Shown piece by piece: positions 36,717-45,945 of a stretch of DNA of 64,000 nucleotides (position 1 is its first letter; each line of letters starts with the position of its first letter). The stretch is from assembly GCF_011927635.1 (NCBI RefSeq), contig NZ_JAATJB010000002.1:310001-374000 (forward strand), given 5' to 3'. A program made the position numbers and the translations under genes. This DNA is from Sphingomonas trueperi. Its GTDB lineage: Bacteria > Pseudomonadota > Alphaproteobacteria > Sphingomonadales > Sphingomonadaceae. The notes below the pieces were generated by a model. The model saw only the letters and a list, made by a program, of their open reading frames with translations. It was not told the origin of the DNA and searched no databases.

Positions 36717-38296
36717 CACAGGCCGAAGCCCGGCGCGGCGGCGGCGTTCTTGGATTTGGCAGGACGGCTGGCCGGCGCGACCGGTGCCGGGGCCAGCGCG
36801 CCGGTGGCAGGCGCCGCGCTTTGCGGCGCCATGCTCGGCATCGGCCGTTCGCCGCCCGACTTGCCTTCGGCCAGCGAGCCCAGGAAGATGCGATCGAAGT
36901 CGTTCGGCGCCTTGTAGCCGTCGGTCGGCAGGCGGATCTGGTTCGCGTTGACCGGGCGGACGAGATAGGGGGTGATCACGATCACCAGCTCGGTCTCGTT
37001 GCGCTGGAAGGCGTTGGAGCGGAACAGCGCGCCGAGGATCGGCATGTCGCCGAGACCCGGCGTCTTGGTGATCGAGTTGTTGTGGCTGTTCTGGAGCAGC
37101 CCGCCGATCACCATGCTCTCGCCCGAGCCCATCTCCACCGTCGTCTCGCTGCGGCGGGTGGTTAGCGCGGGGATGGTCGTGTTGGCCAGCGTCACCGCGC
37201 CCGAGGAAGAGAGCTGCGACACTTCCGGGCGGACGTGGAGCGAGATGCGCCCGTCCGCCAGTACCGTGGGGGTGAAGGCGAGGCTGACGCCATACTGCTT
37301 GTATTCCACCGTGGTGGTGCCGAGCGCCTGCGCGATGGGGATCGGGATCTCGCCGCCCGCGAGGAAATTCGCGGTCTCGCCCGACAGCGCGGTGAGGCTG
37401 GGCGAGGCGAGGGTGGAAACCTGGCCGATCGTCTCGCCGAAATCGAGGCTGGCGAGTAGGTCGGTGCCGAGGAAGCGGCCCGCCGCGCCGAGCATGGTGT
37501 TGCCGGTGCTGGGCGCGGGGAAGGAGAAGATGCTGGCCCCCGGCGGCGCGCCGGTGGCGGGGTCCGCGGTGGTGCCGGTGTTGGTGGTGATCGTGCCCGC
37601 CTTGCCCTGGCTGATGCCGAACAGGAAGCTGCCGCGATCGCGGTTGGTCAGGTTGACGTTGAGGTTCTTGACGAAGCTGCGGCTCACCTCGGCGAAACGG
37701 ACCTGCAGCTGCACCTGCAGCGGCGTCGCGGTGCGCAGCCGGTTGACCACGCCGATCTTGAGCGATGCATTGGCGTCGTTGATATTCACGCCCGGGTTGA
37801 GCAGGCCGGTGACCAGCCGTTGCGCTTGCTCGCTGTCCTGCGGCGAGCGGACGGTGCCGTTGAGCACCGCGATCTGGCCGACCGTGGTGACGGTGATGTC
37901 GGCATCCGGCATCGCCGCCTTCATCATCGCATCGATGCTGCTGATGTTCTGGCTGACGCGGATGTTCGCCGAATAGACGACCGCCCCGGCGGCATTGGTG
38001 GCGAACACCGTCGCCTCGCCGAACGCCTTGCCATAGAGGTGGATCTGCCGGGTGCTTGCGACATAGACGTCGGCGACGCCGGGGTTCGAGGTCCAGACAT
38101 TGGCGGCAGCGGCGGGCAGGGTGACCAGCTCGCCCTCGCCGATCGAGAGCAGCACCTCGTGCGCCGGGCGCTGGCTGCCGGCGGGCAGCTGCGCCATCCG
38201 GGCGACGGGCTTGGCGCTGCGGTTCTGCGCGAGCGCGGGCGAGGCGGCGAGCAGCGCGACCAGGGCCGCGGCGCCGAGGGGAAGGGTGCGCTGCAT
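36716..38296 (-). CDS. cpaC: Tad pilus secretin CpaC/RcpA
   Basis: 526-residue outer-membrane secretin. Signal peptide (SPALAQ), pilus N-terminal domain, a BON-like domain around residues 125-185 (VTTVGQIAVLNGTVRSPQDS), and the secretin core with NFLAGGEIPIPIAQ and MGSGESMVIGGLLQ. A Pro/Ala-rich C-terminal extension (last about 50 residues) is noteworthy. Forms the channel for the Flp pilus. One base separates it from cpaB. Confidence 0.95.
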   Translation of the reverse strand: MQRTLPLGAAALVALLAASPALAQNRSAKPVARMAQLPAGSQRPAHEVLLSIGEGELVTLPAAAANVWTSNPGVADVYVASTRQIHLYGKAFGEATVFATNAAGAVVYSANIRVSQNISSIDAMMKAAMPDADITVTTVGQIAVLNGTVRSPQDSEQAQRLVTGLLNPGVNINDANASLKIGVVNRLRTATPLQVQLQVRFAEVSRSFVKNLNVNLTNRDRGSFLFGISQGKAGTITTNTGTTADPATGAPPGASIFSFPAPSTGNTMLGAAGRFLGTDLLASLDFGETIGQVSTLASPSLTALSGETANFLAGGEIPIPIAQALGTTTVEYKQYGVSLAFTPTVLADGRISLHVRPEVSQLSSSGAVTLANTTIPALTTRRSETTVEMGSGESMVIGGLLQNSHNNSITKTPGLGDMPILGALFRSNAFQRNETELVIVITPYLVRPVNANQIRLPTDGYKAPNDFDRIFLGSLAEGKSGGERPMPSMAPQSAAPATGALAPAPVAPASRPAKSKNAAAAPGFGL

Positions 38297-38297
38297 C

Positions 38298-39335
38298 TCA
38301 GTTCTTTCCGCCGACGGGGACGAGGCTGGCATCGCTGCCGCGCACGACGCGGACCACGGTGCCGATCGGCTGCGCCGCGACTGGCGCGCTGTTCACCATG
38401 GCCGGCGCGGGCGCGGCCATGCCGGAGGGAGCGCCCTGGGTGGCCGGCACGGTGCGGCGCTGGAAGCGCGAGACATCGGCGCCGGTGACATAGGAGTCGC
38501 TGTCGTCCTGCGGCCGGCTGGTGGCACGGGCCAGGAACGCCTTTTCCTTCTTGGGATCATCGGGCACGCTCACCGCGCCGCTGGCGATCGCCTCGTCGAG
38601 GTCGGTCTGGGTATCGGCGAGCGAGCGCAGCGACAGCGACAGCGTGCCGACGGTCTGGGCGACCGCGATCTTCTCGGCGATCTTGGGCGTCGCCTCGACG
38701 GTGACGGTGGAATAGGCGGTGACCACGGTCTTGCCCTTGTCGTCGGTCTGCTTGTCGGTGCGCTGGTCGGTGGCGAGCACGCGCAGGTTGCGCAGCACGG
38801 TCTCGGAGGCGCGCAGCGGCGGGCCGTCGCCGCTCACCGTCTGGGTGAGGATCAGGTCGATATGGTCGCCCGGGAAGACGAAGCCGGCAACCGCGCTCTG
38901 GGCGGAGACGGGGACGGTCACCGCGCGCATGCCGGGGCCGAGCGCGGCGGCGAGGAAGCCGCGGTCGCCGGGCTTGACCAGCGCGCCCTGGGTCACCGGC
39001 TGGCCGGCGGGCACGGCGAAGCGGACGACGGCGCCTTGCAGCTTGGCGGGCTCGCTCTGGCCGCGGACATAATAGGCGCCTTCGACGAGGTCCTTGGGCC
39101 AGGGGCGGAATTCGAGTGCGGTGGCGTCGAGGATCGTACCCACCGGCAGCGCGCGCTTGGCGACCAGCACTTCGGTGGTGTTGACCGGCGCGGCGGCGGC
39201 CGCGGCGGGGGCGCCCGGTGCCATCGCCCCGGCGGCGGGTGCGGCAGATCCTAGCACCAGCGTGCGCGCCATGAACGCGGTGATGCCGGCGACCAGCAAC
39301 GCGCCGACGAGCAGCAATAGCCTACGTGCGTCCAT
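38298..39335 (-). CDS. cpaB: Tad pilus assembly protein CpaB/RcpC
   Basis: 345-residue protein with an N-terminal membrane helix (residues 5-25), an Ala/Pro-rich linker, and an SAF domain (VAKRALPVGTILDATALEF) followed by the RcpC domain. Periplasmic support protein of the pilus system. The 57 bases before it separate it from cpaA and could hold a promoter. Confidence 0.9.
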   Translation of the reverse strand: MDARRLLLLVGALLVAGITAFMARTLVLGSAAPAAGAMAPGAPAAAAAAPVNTTEVLVAKRALPVGTILDATALEFRPWPKDLVEGAYYVRGQSEPAKLQGAVVRFAVPAGQPVTQGALVKPGDRGFLAAALGPGMRAVTVPVSAQSAVAGFVFPGDHIDLILTQTVSGDGPPLRASETVLRNLRVLATDQRTDKQTDDKGKTVVTAYSTVTVEATPKIAEKIAVAQTVGTLSLSLRSLADTQTDLDEAIASGAVSVPDDPKKEKAFLARATSRPQDDSDSYVTGADVSRFQRRTVPATQGAPSGMAAPAPAMVNSAPVAAQPIGTVVRVVRGSDASLVPVGGKN

Positions 39336-39391
39336 GTTGAATCACGCCTTTTCGTATTCGTTGGCCGACCCGGTTGTGGCGGCGTTAAGCA

Positions 39392-39865
39392 TCACCCAAT
39401 CCGGTTAAGAATCGGTTCGTAGAGGACAATTCCGGCGCCCAGGGTGATCGCCACGCCGTACGGCACCTCGATCGCGCCGACGCTGCGCCCGCGGAGCCGC
39501 TGGGTCAGCAGCATCGCCAGGGTCAGCGCGCCGCCGAGCAGCGACATCAGGACCAGCATGCGCAGCAGCGGCGCCAGCGGCAGCCACAGCGCGAGCGCGC
39601 CGATCAGCTTGACGTCGCCGCCGCCCATCGCGCCCATGGCGAACACGGCGATGAACAGCGCGAAGACGATCGCGGCGCATCCGATCTGGAGGGCGATGTC
39701 CGGCCACAGTGCCAGCCCACTCGCCCACCACCAGAGCGGCGCGGCGAGCGCGATCGCGGCGTTCTTGGCATTGGCGATGGTGCGGAAGCGCACGTCCTCG
39801 ATCCCTGCGGAGAGCAGGAGCAGCGCCAGCGCGACGAGCAGACAGTCCTGGATGATCGCCCCCAT
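39392..39865 (-). CDS. cpaA: Prepilin peptidase CpaA (A24 family)
   Basis: 157-residue, very hydrophobic short-form prepilin peptidase with about five membrane helices. The two catalytic Asp residues are visible: one in SAGIEDVRFRTI near the N-terminus, one in the MGGGDVKL motif. Cleaves the leader of Flp-type pilins. First gene of the leftward Tad operon. The pilin gene that usually precedes it is absent; a divergent hydrolase gene is there instead. Confidence 0.9.
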   Translation of the reverse strand: MGAIIQDCLLVALALLLLSAGIEDVRFRTIANAKNAAIALAAPLWWWASGLALWPDIALQIGCAAIVFALFIAVFAMGAMGGGDVKLIGALALWLPLAPLLRMLVLMSLLGGALTLAMLLTQRLRGRSVGAIEVPYGVAITLGAGIVLYEPILNRIG

Positions 39866-39890
39866 GGGCCAAATGGGTAGACGGACCGGC

Positions 39891-39904
39891 TTACGAAACC
39901 GTAA
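39891..39904. promoter_or_regulatory. Small dyad in the cpaA/hydrolase divergent gap
   Basis: TTACG-AAAC-CGTAA is a perfect 5-bp inverted repeat in the 48-base gap between divergent starts. Could be an operator; too short to be certain. Confidence 0.3.
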
Positions 39905-39913
39905 CCACGCGGC

Positions 39914-40852
39914 ATGGCAGTTTCCCGGAATTTTGCGCGTGCGATACCCGACGGCGCGGTGATCGACCGCTGGAGTGCCCCCGATGGCTGGCCGCTCCGT
40001 CGCTTCCACTGGCCGGCAGCGGGCACCCCGCGCGGGAGCATTTTGTTCCAGAGCGGGCGCGGTGACGTTTTCGAGAAGTACATCGAAAGCTTTGCGCATT
40101 GGCACGGGCAGGGTTGGACGATCACCGCGTTCGACTGGCGCGGGCAGGGCGGGTCCGGGCGGCTCACCCCCAAGGCCGATTGCGGACATATCGACGATTT
40201 CGCGACCTACATCGCCGATCTCCGCGCCTTTGCCGCTGCGTGGCAGGCGGAGACGCCGGGGACGCATGTGGTGATGGGCCATTCGATGGGCGGGCATCTG
40301 GTGCTGCGCGGGTTGGCCGAGGGCGCCATTGCGCCCGACGCCGCGGTGCTGATCGCGCCGATGCTGGGGGTGCGCAGCGCCTTGGGCAAGCTGGCGCCGC
40401 CGCTCGCGCGGGTGCTGGCGCGGCTCGGCGATCCGCGGCGGCCGGCATGGAAGGGCAACGAGAAGCCCTATGCGACCGAGACTCGCGCCAATCTGCTCAC
40501 CCACGATCCCGCCCGCTATGCCGACGAGCTGTGGTGGCAGGCGCGGGACCGCACGTTGCTGACCGGTGCGCCGAGCTGGCAATGGCTGGTCGCGGCGTTC
40601 CGATCGATGGCCGCGCTACAGGCGGCGTCGCTGGAGTCGGTCCGCACGCCGCTGCTGTTCGTCATCGCCGAGGCGGACGGGCTGGTCGACGCCCGCGCCG
40701 CGCTGCGGATCGCGCCGCGGCTGCCCGAGGCCGAGCTGCTGCGGTTCGGGCCCGAGAGCGCGCACGAGATCCTGCGCGAGGCCGATCCGGTGCGGAACCG
40801 CGCGCTGGCGGCGATCGACGGCTTTCTCGATGCGCGGGCGCCGCGCCGATGA
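39914..40852 (+). CDS. Alpha/beta hydrolase (lysophospholipase-like)
   Basis: 312-residue serine hydrolase resembling monoacylglycerol lipase/lysophospholipase L2. Catalytic triad visible: Ser in VMGHSMGGH (around residue 117), Asp in IAEADGLVD, His in SAHEILRE. No signal peptide, so cytoplasmic. Its stop overlaps the start of the FAD oxidoreductase gene (ATGA), indicating an operon. Confidence 0.9.
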   Translation: MAVSRNFARAIPDGAVIDRWSAPDGWPLRRFHWPAAGTPRGSILFQSGRGDVFEKYIESFAHWHGQGWTITAFDWRGQGGSGRLTPKADCGHIDDFATYIADLRAFAAAWQAETPGTHVVMGHSMGGHLVLRGLAEGAIAPDAAVLIAPMLGVRSALGKLAPPLARVLARLGDPRRPAWKGNEKPYATETRANLLTHDPARYADELWWQARDRTLLTGAPSWQWLVAAFRSMAALQAASLESVRTPLLFVIAEADGLVDARAALRIAPRLPEAELLRFGPESAHEILREADPVRNRALAAIDGFLDARAPRR

Positions 40853-41922
40853 CCCGGTTCGACGTCGCGATCGTCGGGGCGGGCATCGCGGGCGCGAGCC
40901 TCGCCGCCGAACTCGGCCCCCATGCGCGGGTGTTGCTGCTCGAGGCGGAAGAGCGGCCCGGCTATCACGCGACCGGGCGTTCGGCGGCCTTCTGGTCCGA
41001 AACCTATGGCGGGCCGGACATCCAGCCGCTCACCACCGCCTCGGGCGCGATGCTGCGCGAGGGCGGGTTCCTCGATCCGCTCGGCGAGCTGCATCTCGCG
41101 CGGGCGGGCGACCAGGGACGAGTCGATGCCTTCCTCGCAGCCTTCGAGGGCAGCGGCGTCGCGCTCCGTGCGGCGGACCCGCACGCCATGGTGCCGGGCC
41201 TGCGCGACGATTGGGCGTTCGGCGTCCACGAGCCCGGCTGCGCCTATATCGACGTGGCCGCGCTGCATCAGTATTTCTTGTCGCGCGCCAAGGCTGCAGG
41301 GGCGGTGCTGCACTGTTCGGCCGGACTGACCGGCGCGGTGCGCGAGGCCGGCAGCTGGCGGCTGGACACACGGGGCGGGGCGTTCGCGGCCGACCTGCTG
41401 GTCAACGCCGCGGGCGCCTGGGCGGACGAAGTCGCCGCGCTGGCGGGCGCGGCGCCGATCGGCATCCGCGCCTATCGTCGCACCATGGTCCAGCTGCGCA
41501 CCGATCCGGCGCCGCCTGCCGGCTGCCCGCTGGTCAGCGACCTTGGAGGCAGCTTCTACTTCAAGCCCGAGGCGGGCGGGCGACTGTGGCTCACCCCGCA
41601 TGACGAAGTGGACAGCCCAGCCTGCGATGCCGCCCCCGAGGAGATCGACATCGCCACCGCCATCCACCGCTTCGAGCAGGTGGTCGACTGGCGCGTCGCC
41701 GCGCTCGAGCATCGCTGGGCGGGCCTGCGCAGCTTCGCCCCCGATCGGCGGCCGGTCTATGGCCTCGATCCGGCGGTGCCGGGCTTCTTCTGGTGCGCGG
41801 GGCAGGGCGGCTTCGGCATCCAGACCGCGCCGGCGGCAAGCCGATTGGCCTGCCAGCTGCTGCTGGGCCAGATCCCGACGCTCGATCCCGGACGTTACTT
41901 GCCTGATCGTTTTCGGGATTGA
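40849..41922 (+). CDS. FAD-dependent (DAO-family) oxidoreductase
   Basis: 357-residue glycine/D-amino-acid-oxidase-type flavoprotein. Dinucleotide loop VAIVGAGIAGAS at the N-terminus, the ATGRSAAFWSE FAD contact, and the C-terminal CAGQGGFGIQTAP motif that closes the FAD site. Probably oxidises an amine or hydroxy acid; no electron acceptor can be inferred. ATG 40849 overlaps the hydrolase stop. Confidence 0.9.
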   Translation: MTRFDVAIVGAGIAGASLAAELGPHARVLLLEAEERPGYHATGRSAAFWSETYGGPDIQPLTTASGAMLREGGFLDPLGELHLARAGDQGRVDAFLAAFEGSGVALRAADPHAMVPGLRDDWAFGVHEPGCAYIDVAALHQYFLSRAKAAGAVLHCSAGLTGAVREAGSWRLDTRGGAFAADLLVNAAGAWADEVAALAGAAPIGIRAYRRTMVQLRTDPAPPAGCPLVSDLGGSFYFKPEAGGRLWLTPHDEVDSPACDAAPEEIDIATAIHRFEQVVDWRVAALEHRWAGLRSFAPDRRPVYGLDPAVPGFFWCAGQGGFGIQTAPAASRLACQLLLGQIPTLDPGRYLPDRFRD

Positions 41923-41935
41923 TTGGTAAGGCCAA
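41923..41935 (+). promoter_or_regulatory. Candidate GntR autoregulatory operator
   Basis: TTGGTAAGGCCAA, directly after the oxidoreductase stop and 42 bases before the GntR start, is a TTGG/CCAA dyad of the TTGGT-N3-ACCAA type bound by FadR-subfamily GntR proteins. A weak promoter (TTGCGA 41941, TATGAG 41963) follows. Confidence 0.4.
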
Positions 41936-41976
41936 AGGCTTTGCGAAAATCCATCGCTCGCCTATGAGAGTCGGTG

Positions 41977-42747
41977 ATGAAACTGAACCGAAGCAAGCTC
42001 TACCAGCGCGTCGCCGCGTCGATCGCCGACGGTATCGAGAGCGGCCGCTGGGCCCCCGGTACCCGCCTTCCCGGCGAGCGCGACCTCGCCGAGGAATATA
42101 AGGTCAGCCGGCCGACGATCCGCGAGGCGATGATCGCGCTGGAGATGAAGGGCTGGATCGAGGCGCGCCACGGCTCGGGCCTCTACGTCACCCATCGCGA
42201 CAGCTCGGGCGGGCTGCGCGAGGACGCGCTCAACCTCGACATCGGCGCGTTCGACCTCACCGAGGCGCGGATCCTGTTCGAAGGCGAGGCGGCGGCGCTG
42301 GCGGCGGTGTCGATCACCCCCGAGCAGCTGGCCGAGCTCGACCAGATCGCCGAGGAAATGGCCGATCCCGCGACCGGCAACGCGACGCTGTTCGACGCCG
42401 ATCACCGCTTCCACATCGCGGTGGCCAATGCGACGGGCAATTCGGCGATCCGCAGCGTGGTGGAATATCTGTGGGAACTGCGCACCCGCTCGCCGCTGTG
42501 CGCCAACATGTTCGATCGTGCGCGGCGCAACGGCGTCAACCCGCGCTATGACGAGCATCGCCCGATCCTCGACGCGCTCCACGCCCGCGACCCGCACGGC
42601 GCCCGCGCGGCGATGCGGCGGCACCTGCGCGGCGTGGTCGACGACCTGCTGGAGGCGACCGAGCTGGAGCTGATCGAACGCGCCCGGCACGAACTCGACG
42701 CGCGCCGCGACACGCTGGCCAAGCGGCTGGAAATCGGCCCGGCCTGA
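41977..42747 (+). CDS. GntR-family regulator, FCD (FadR) subfamily
   Basis: 256-residue regulator: N-terminal winged helix (LYQRVAASIADGIESGRW, SRPTIREAMIALEMKGW) and an all-helical FCD ligand-binding domain with the expected Asp/His metal ligands (DADHRFHIAVANATGN). FCD members usually respond to organic acids or sugar acids such as gluconate, glucuronate or lactate. ATG 41977 or GTG 41974 starts. Sites of the same style occur upstream of TonB receptor 1, which could be a target. Confidence 0.9.
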   Translation: MKLNRSKLYQRVAASIADGIESGRWAPGTRLPGERDLAEEYKVSRPTIREAMIALEMKGWIEARHGSGLYVTHRDSSGGLREDALNLDIGAFDLTEARILFEGEAAALAAVSITPEQLAELDQIAEEMADPATGNATLFDADHRFHIAVANATGNSAIRSVVEYLWELRTRSPLCANMFDRARRNGVNPRYDEHRPILDALHARDPHGARAAMRRHLRGVVDDLLEATELELIERARHELDARRDTLAKRLEIGPA

Positions 42748-42842
42748 TCGTCTGCCGCTACGGCACGGGCGGTTCGCGGGTTTATTGTCGATTCGAGGGC
42801 GTGCGGGTCGCTTGTTGGCCCCGTCTGGTCTATGATGACAGG

Positions 42843-43253
42843 GTGAGCAACACCGCGATTCCCTTCGAATTCCGGGTCGATGTCGCCCAGGACGACATCG
42901 ACTTCATGGGACATGTGAACAACGCCTCCTATTTGAAGTGGGTGCAGGCGGCGGTGGTGAGCCACTGGCAGGCGCTGGCCCCGGTCGAGGCGGTGGCCGA
43001 GCATCTGTGGGTCGCGCTCAAGCACGAGATCACCTATCGCCGCCCGGCCTTCCTGGAAGACGACGTGGTCGCCACGGTGCTGCTGGAGAAGGTGCAGGGC
43101 GCCCGCGCCTTCTACGAGACGATCATCCGCCGCGGCACCGAGGTGCTGGCGGAGGTGAAATCCAGCTGGTGCTGCCTCGACGCGGAAACCAAGCGCCCGG
43201 CGCGGCTCGCCAAGGATGTGATCGACCATTTCTTTGTCAAGGGCGCCGATTGA
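42843..43253 (+). CDS. Hot-dog acyl-CoA thioesterase (4HBT type)
   Basis: 136-residue single hot-dog-fold thioesterase. The signature DDIDFMGHVNNASYLKWVQ carries the catalytic Asp and the family GHVNN motif. Probably hydrolyses acyl-CoA or acyl-ACP; similar small proteins include YbgC. GTG 42843 chosen; an in-frame GTG at 42801 gives a longer form. No clear operon partner besides the ferritin-like gene 31 bases downstream. Confidence 0.85.
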   Translation: MSNTAIPFEFRVDVAQDDIDFMGHVNNASYLKWVQAAVVSHWQALAPVEAVAEHLWVALKHEITYRRPAFLEDDVVATVLLEKVQGARAFYETIIRRGTEVLAEVKSSWCCLDAETKRPARLAKDVIDHFFVKGAD

Positions 43254-43264
43254 CGGACATATGG

Positions 43265-43281
43265 CAGACGCATAGCGTCTG
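43265..43281 (+). other. Hairpin over the translation start region
   Basis: CAGACGC-ATA-GCGTCTG is a perfect 7-bp stem ending three bases before ATG 43285, where the ribosome site should be. It could limit translation or serve as an operator. Confidence 0.55.
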
Positions 43282-43284
43282 GCC

Positions 43285-43962
43285 ATGTTGTCCGCGTTCC
43301 GCCGCCGCTATCTCGACCTGCTGGCGTCGATCTACATCTACAACGAGCATCGCGGCTATACGAGCATTGACCGGGTGCTCGAGGCGGTTCGCGCGCGGGC
43401 GCCGGACGACCACGCGCTGATCGCCGCGATCGAGAAGCACCGCGCCGACGAGCGCAAGCACTACCAGATGTTCAAGCGATGGTTCGAGCTGCAGGGGCGG
43501 ATGCCGCTGACGGTGGACCGGACCTGCGGCCATATCGACCGCTTCGTCGAGATCATGTTCCGTCGTCCCATCGACGCGCTCGATACCCAGAAGCTGATCG
43601 AGGACGATGCCCAGTTCGAGAAGCTGTGTCGGGTCATCTCGCTCACCGAACAGCGCGGCCATCGCCAGGTCCACATCCTGCTCAACCACCCGGCGGTACT
43701 GAGCGACAAGGTGCTCACCCGCATCTTCCGCATCATCGAGAAGGACGAGCCGAGCCACTGGGCACCCTATGACGGCTGGCTGCGCGCGCATGGCAGGCGC
43801 GAACCGCGCTGGTGGGAGCGGGCGGTCGACAGCTTCATCCACTCCGAGCTGCTGTTCGTGAAGCTGCCCTTCCTGTTCCTAAACCCCTTCGTGCGGCGTC
43901 GCACCAACTGGGCGGATGCGGGAGAGCCGTTGCACCCCGTGCGGGTGGCTGCGGCCGCCTGA
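43285..43962 (+). CDS. Ferritin-like domain protein
   Basis: 225-residue all-helical protein. Glu/His pairs spaced as in ferritin-like di-iron proteins are visible (EKHRADERKHYQMF near residue 51; SLTEQRGHRQVH; EKDEPSHW). A hydrophobic segment near the C-terminus (LFVKLPFLFLNPF) could touch the membrane. Possible di-iron oxidase or hydroxylase; substrate unknown. No Shine-Dalgarno is visible because a hairpin occupies that place. Confidence 0.7.
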   Translation: MLSAFRRRYLDLLASIYIYNEHRGYTSIDRVLEAVRARAPDDHALIAAIEKHRADERKHYQMFKRWFELQGRMPLTVDRTCGHIDRFVEIMFRRPIDALDTQKLIEDDAQFEKLCRVISLTEQRGHRQVHILLNHPAVLSDKVLTRIFRIIEKDEPSHWAPYDGWLRAHGRREPRWWERAVDSFIHSELLFVKLPFLFLNPFVRRRTNWADAGEPLHPVRVAAAA

Positions 43963-44026
43963 GCGCTTGCGCGGGTTTGCAGCCGCGCGCATGGGGCACC
44001 GCAGTTCCCCTGATGCGAGTACCCGC

Positions 44027-44989
44027 ATGGCTGCCCTTCGTCGCTGGATCGATCCCTATCTGCTGATGCTGCTCGGTACGGTCGGCCTCGCCGCATTGTT
44101 TCCCGCACGTGGCATGTGGGCGAGCATCGCCGACGAGGCGGTGACGATCGCGGTGGCGCTGCTGTTTTTCCTCTACGGCGCGCGACTGGCGCCCTCGGCG
44201 ATCTGGGCGGGGCTCACCAACTGGCGGCTGCAGCTGACGGTGTTCCTCAGCACCTTCCTGTTGTTCCCGATCCTCGGGCTGGGGGTCTATGCGGTGGCCG
44301 GGCATGTGCTGCCGGGCGGGATCGCGCTGGGGCTGCTGTTCCTCTGCCTGCTGCCCTCGACCGTGCAGTCCTCGATCGCGTTCACCTCGATCGCGCGCGG
44401 CAATGTGCCGGCCGCCTTGTGCAGCGCTTCGCTTTCCAACCTGATCGGCGTTCTCATCACGCCGCTGCTCGCCGCCTTGCTATTGCCTAGCAATAGCGGC
44501 GCAGGCTTCTCGCTCTCCCAGCTGGAATCGATCGCGATGCAGATCCTGCTGCCCTTCGCGGCAGGGCAGGCGGCGCGGCCGCTGATCGGCGGGTTCATCC
44601 TCAAGCACAAGCTGCTGACGATGGTGGTCGATCGCGGATCGATCCTGCTCGTCGTCTACGCCGCGTTCAGCGAGGGCATGGTCGCCGGCGTGTGGAGCCG
44701 CGTATCGTTGGCCGACCTGGCGCTGGTGCTCGCGTTCAACGCGGTGCTGCTCGGCATCGTCATTGCGGTGACGATGTTCGGCAGCCGCAAGCTGGGCTTC
44801 AGCAAGGAGGACGAGATCGCCATCGTCTTCTGCGGATCGAAGAAGAGCATGGCGAGCGGCATCCCGATGGCGACCATCCTGTTCCCCGGCGGCGCGGTGA
44901 GCCTGATCGTGCTGCCGCTGATGATCTTCCACCAGCTCCAGCTGTTCGTCTGCGCGGTGCTGGCACGCAACTATGGAGCGCGTGACTGA
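44027..44989 (+). CDS. Bile acid:sodium symporter-family transporter (SBF-like)
   Basis: 320-residue inner-membrane protein with about ten hydrophobic helices, matching the SBF-like (YfeH type) family. Typical segments are LFFLYGARLAPSAIWAG and FCGSKKSMASGIPMA. Probably a secondary transporter for an organic anion, driven by sodium. ATG 44027 fits the family N-terminus. Overlaps the following epimerase gene (TGATG). Confidence 0.85.
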   Translation: MAALRRWIDPYLLMLLGTVGLAALFPARGMWASIADEAVTIAVALLFFLYGARLAPSAIWAGLTNWRLQLTVFLSTFLLFPILGLGVYAVAGHVLPGGIALGLLFLCLLPSTVQSSIAFTSIARGNVPAALCSASLSNLIGVLITPLLAALLLPSNSGAGFSLSQLESIAMQILLPFAAGQAARPLIGGFILKHKLLTMVVDRGSILLVVYAAFSEGMVAGVWSRVSLADLALVLAFNAVLLGIVIAVTMFGSRKLGFSKEDEIAIVFCGSKKSMASGIPMATILFPGGAVSLIVLPLMIFHQLQLFVCAVLARNYGARD

Positions 44990-45945
44990 TGCGGATCCTG
45001 CTCACCGGATCGTCGGGCTGGCTGGGGCGCTTCCTGGCGCCGATGCTGCGGGGGGCGGGGCACCAGGTCGTCGGGCTCGACGTCGCGCCCGGTGTGGACA
45101 CAAACGTGCTCGGTTCGGTCGCCGATCGCGCGCTGGTGGAGCGTGTCTTCGCCGAACATGGCGTCGAGGCGGTGATCCATGCCGGCGGGCTGCACAAGCC
45201 GGACATCGTGCGCTACCCGGCGCAGACCTTCGTCGACGTCAACGTGGCGGGCACGCTGAACCTCCTCGAATGCGCGAAGGCGGCGGGGCACGACCGGTTC
45301 GTGTTCACCTCCACCACCTCGCTGATGATCAGCCAGGCGATCCGCGACGAGGCGGGCGAGTCGGCGGTGTGGCTCGACGAGGCGAGCGGGCCGATCGCGC
45401 CGCGCAACATCTACGGCGTCACCAAGCTCGCCGCCGAAGGGCTGTGCCGGATTGCGTGGGCAGAGCAGGGGCTCGCGACGATCGTGCTGCGCACCGGCCG
45501 CTTCTTCCCCGAGGACGACGATACCCATGCCACGCCTTCGGGCGAGAATCTCAAGGCCAACGAACTGCTCCACCGCCGCCTGACGGTGGAGGACGCGGCG
45601 CGGGCGCATCTGGTGGCGCTGGAGCGTGCGCCGGCGATCGGCCACGGCGTGTTCGTGATTTCCGCGCCGACACCCTTTGCGCGCGCGGACTGTGCCGCGC
45701 TCAAGCAGGACGCCGCCGCGGTGATCGCGCGCGCCTTCCCCGATGCACCGGCGCTCTACGCGGCGCGTGGCTGGACGCTGCCGGCCAGCATCGGCCGCGT
45801 CTATGATTCGAGCCTCGCCGAGCGCGTGCTGGGCTTCCGCTGCGCAACCGACTTCGCCGCGGTGCTGGCGGCGCTGCGCGCGGGCGCGCCGCTGCCCTTC
45901 GCGCACGACCCCTTCTATGTCTCGCCGAAGGAAACGCTCGGCTGA
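44989..45945 (+). CDS. NAD-dependent epimerase/dehydratase
   Basis: 318-residue extended SDR. NAD loop LTGSSGWLGRFLAP at the N-terminus, active-site YGVTK (around residue 142) with Ser/Thr in TSTTSLM. Acts on nucleotide sugars or related keto/hydroxy substrates; sequence is not specific enough to say which. Coupled by overlap to the transporter gene, suggesting uptake and conversion of one compound. Followed by a long intergenic region. Confidence 0.85.
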   Translation: MRILLTGSSGWLGRFLAPMLRGAGHQVVGLDVAPGVDTNVLGSVADRALVERVFAEHGVEAVIHAGGLHKPDIVRYPAQTFVDVNVAGTLNLLECAKAAGHDRFVFTSTTSLMISQAIRDEAGESAVWLDEASGPIAPRNIYGVTKLAAEGLCRIAWAEQGLATIVLRTGRFFPEDDDTHATPSGENLKANELLHRRLTVEDAARAHLVALERAPAIGHGVFVISAPTPFARADCAALKQDAAAVIARAFPDAPALYAARGWTLPASIGRVYDSSLAERVLGFRCATDFAAVLAALRAGAPLPFAHDPFYVSPKETLG

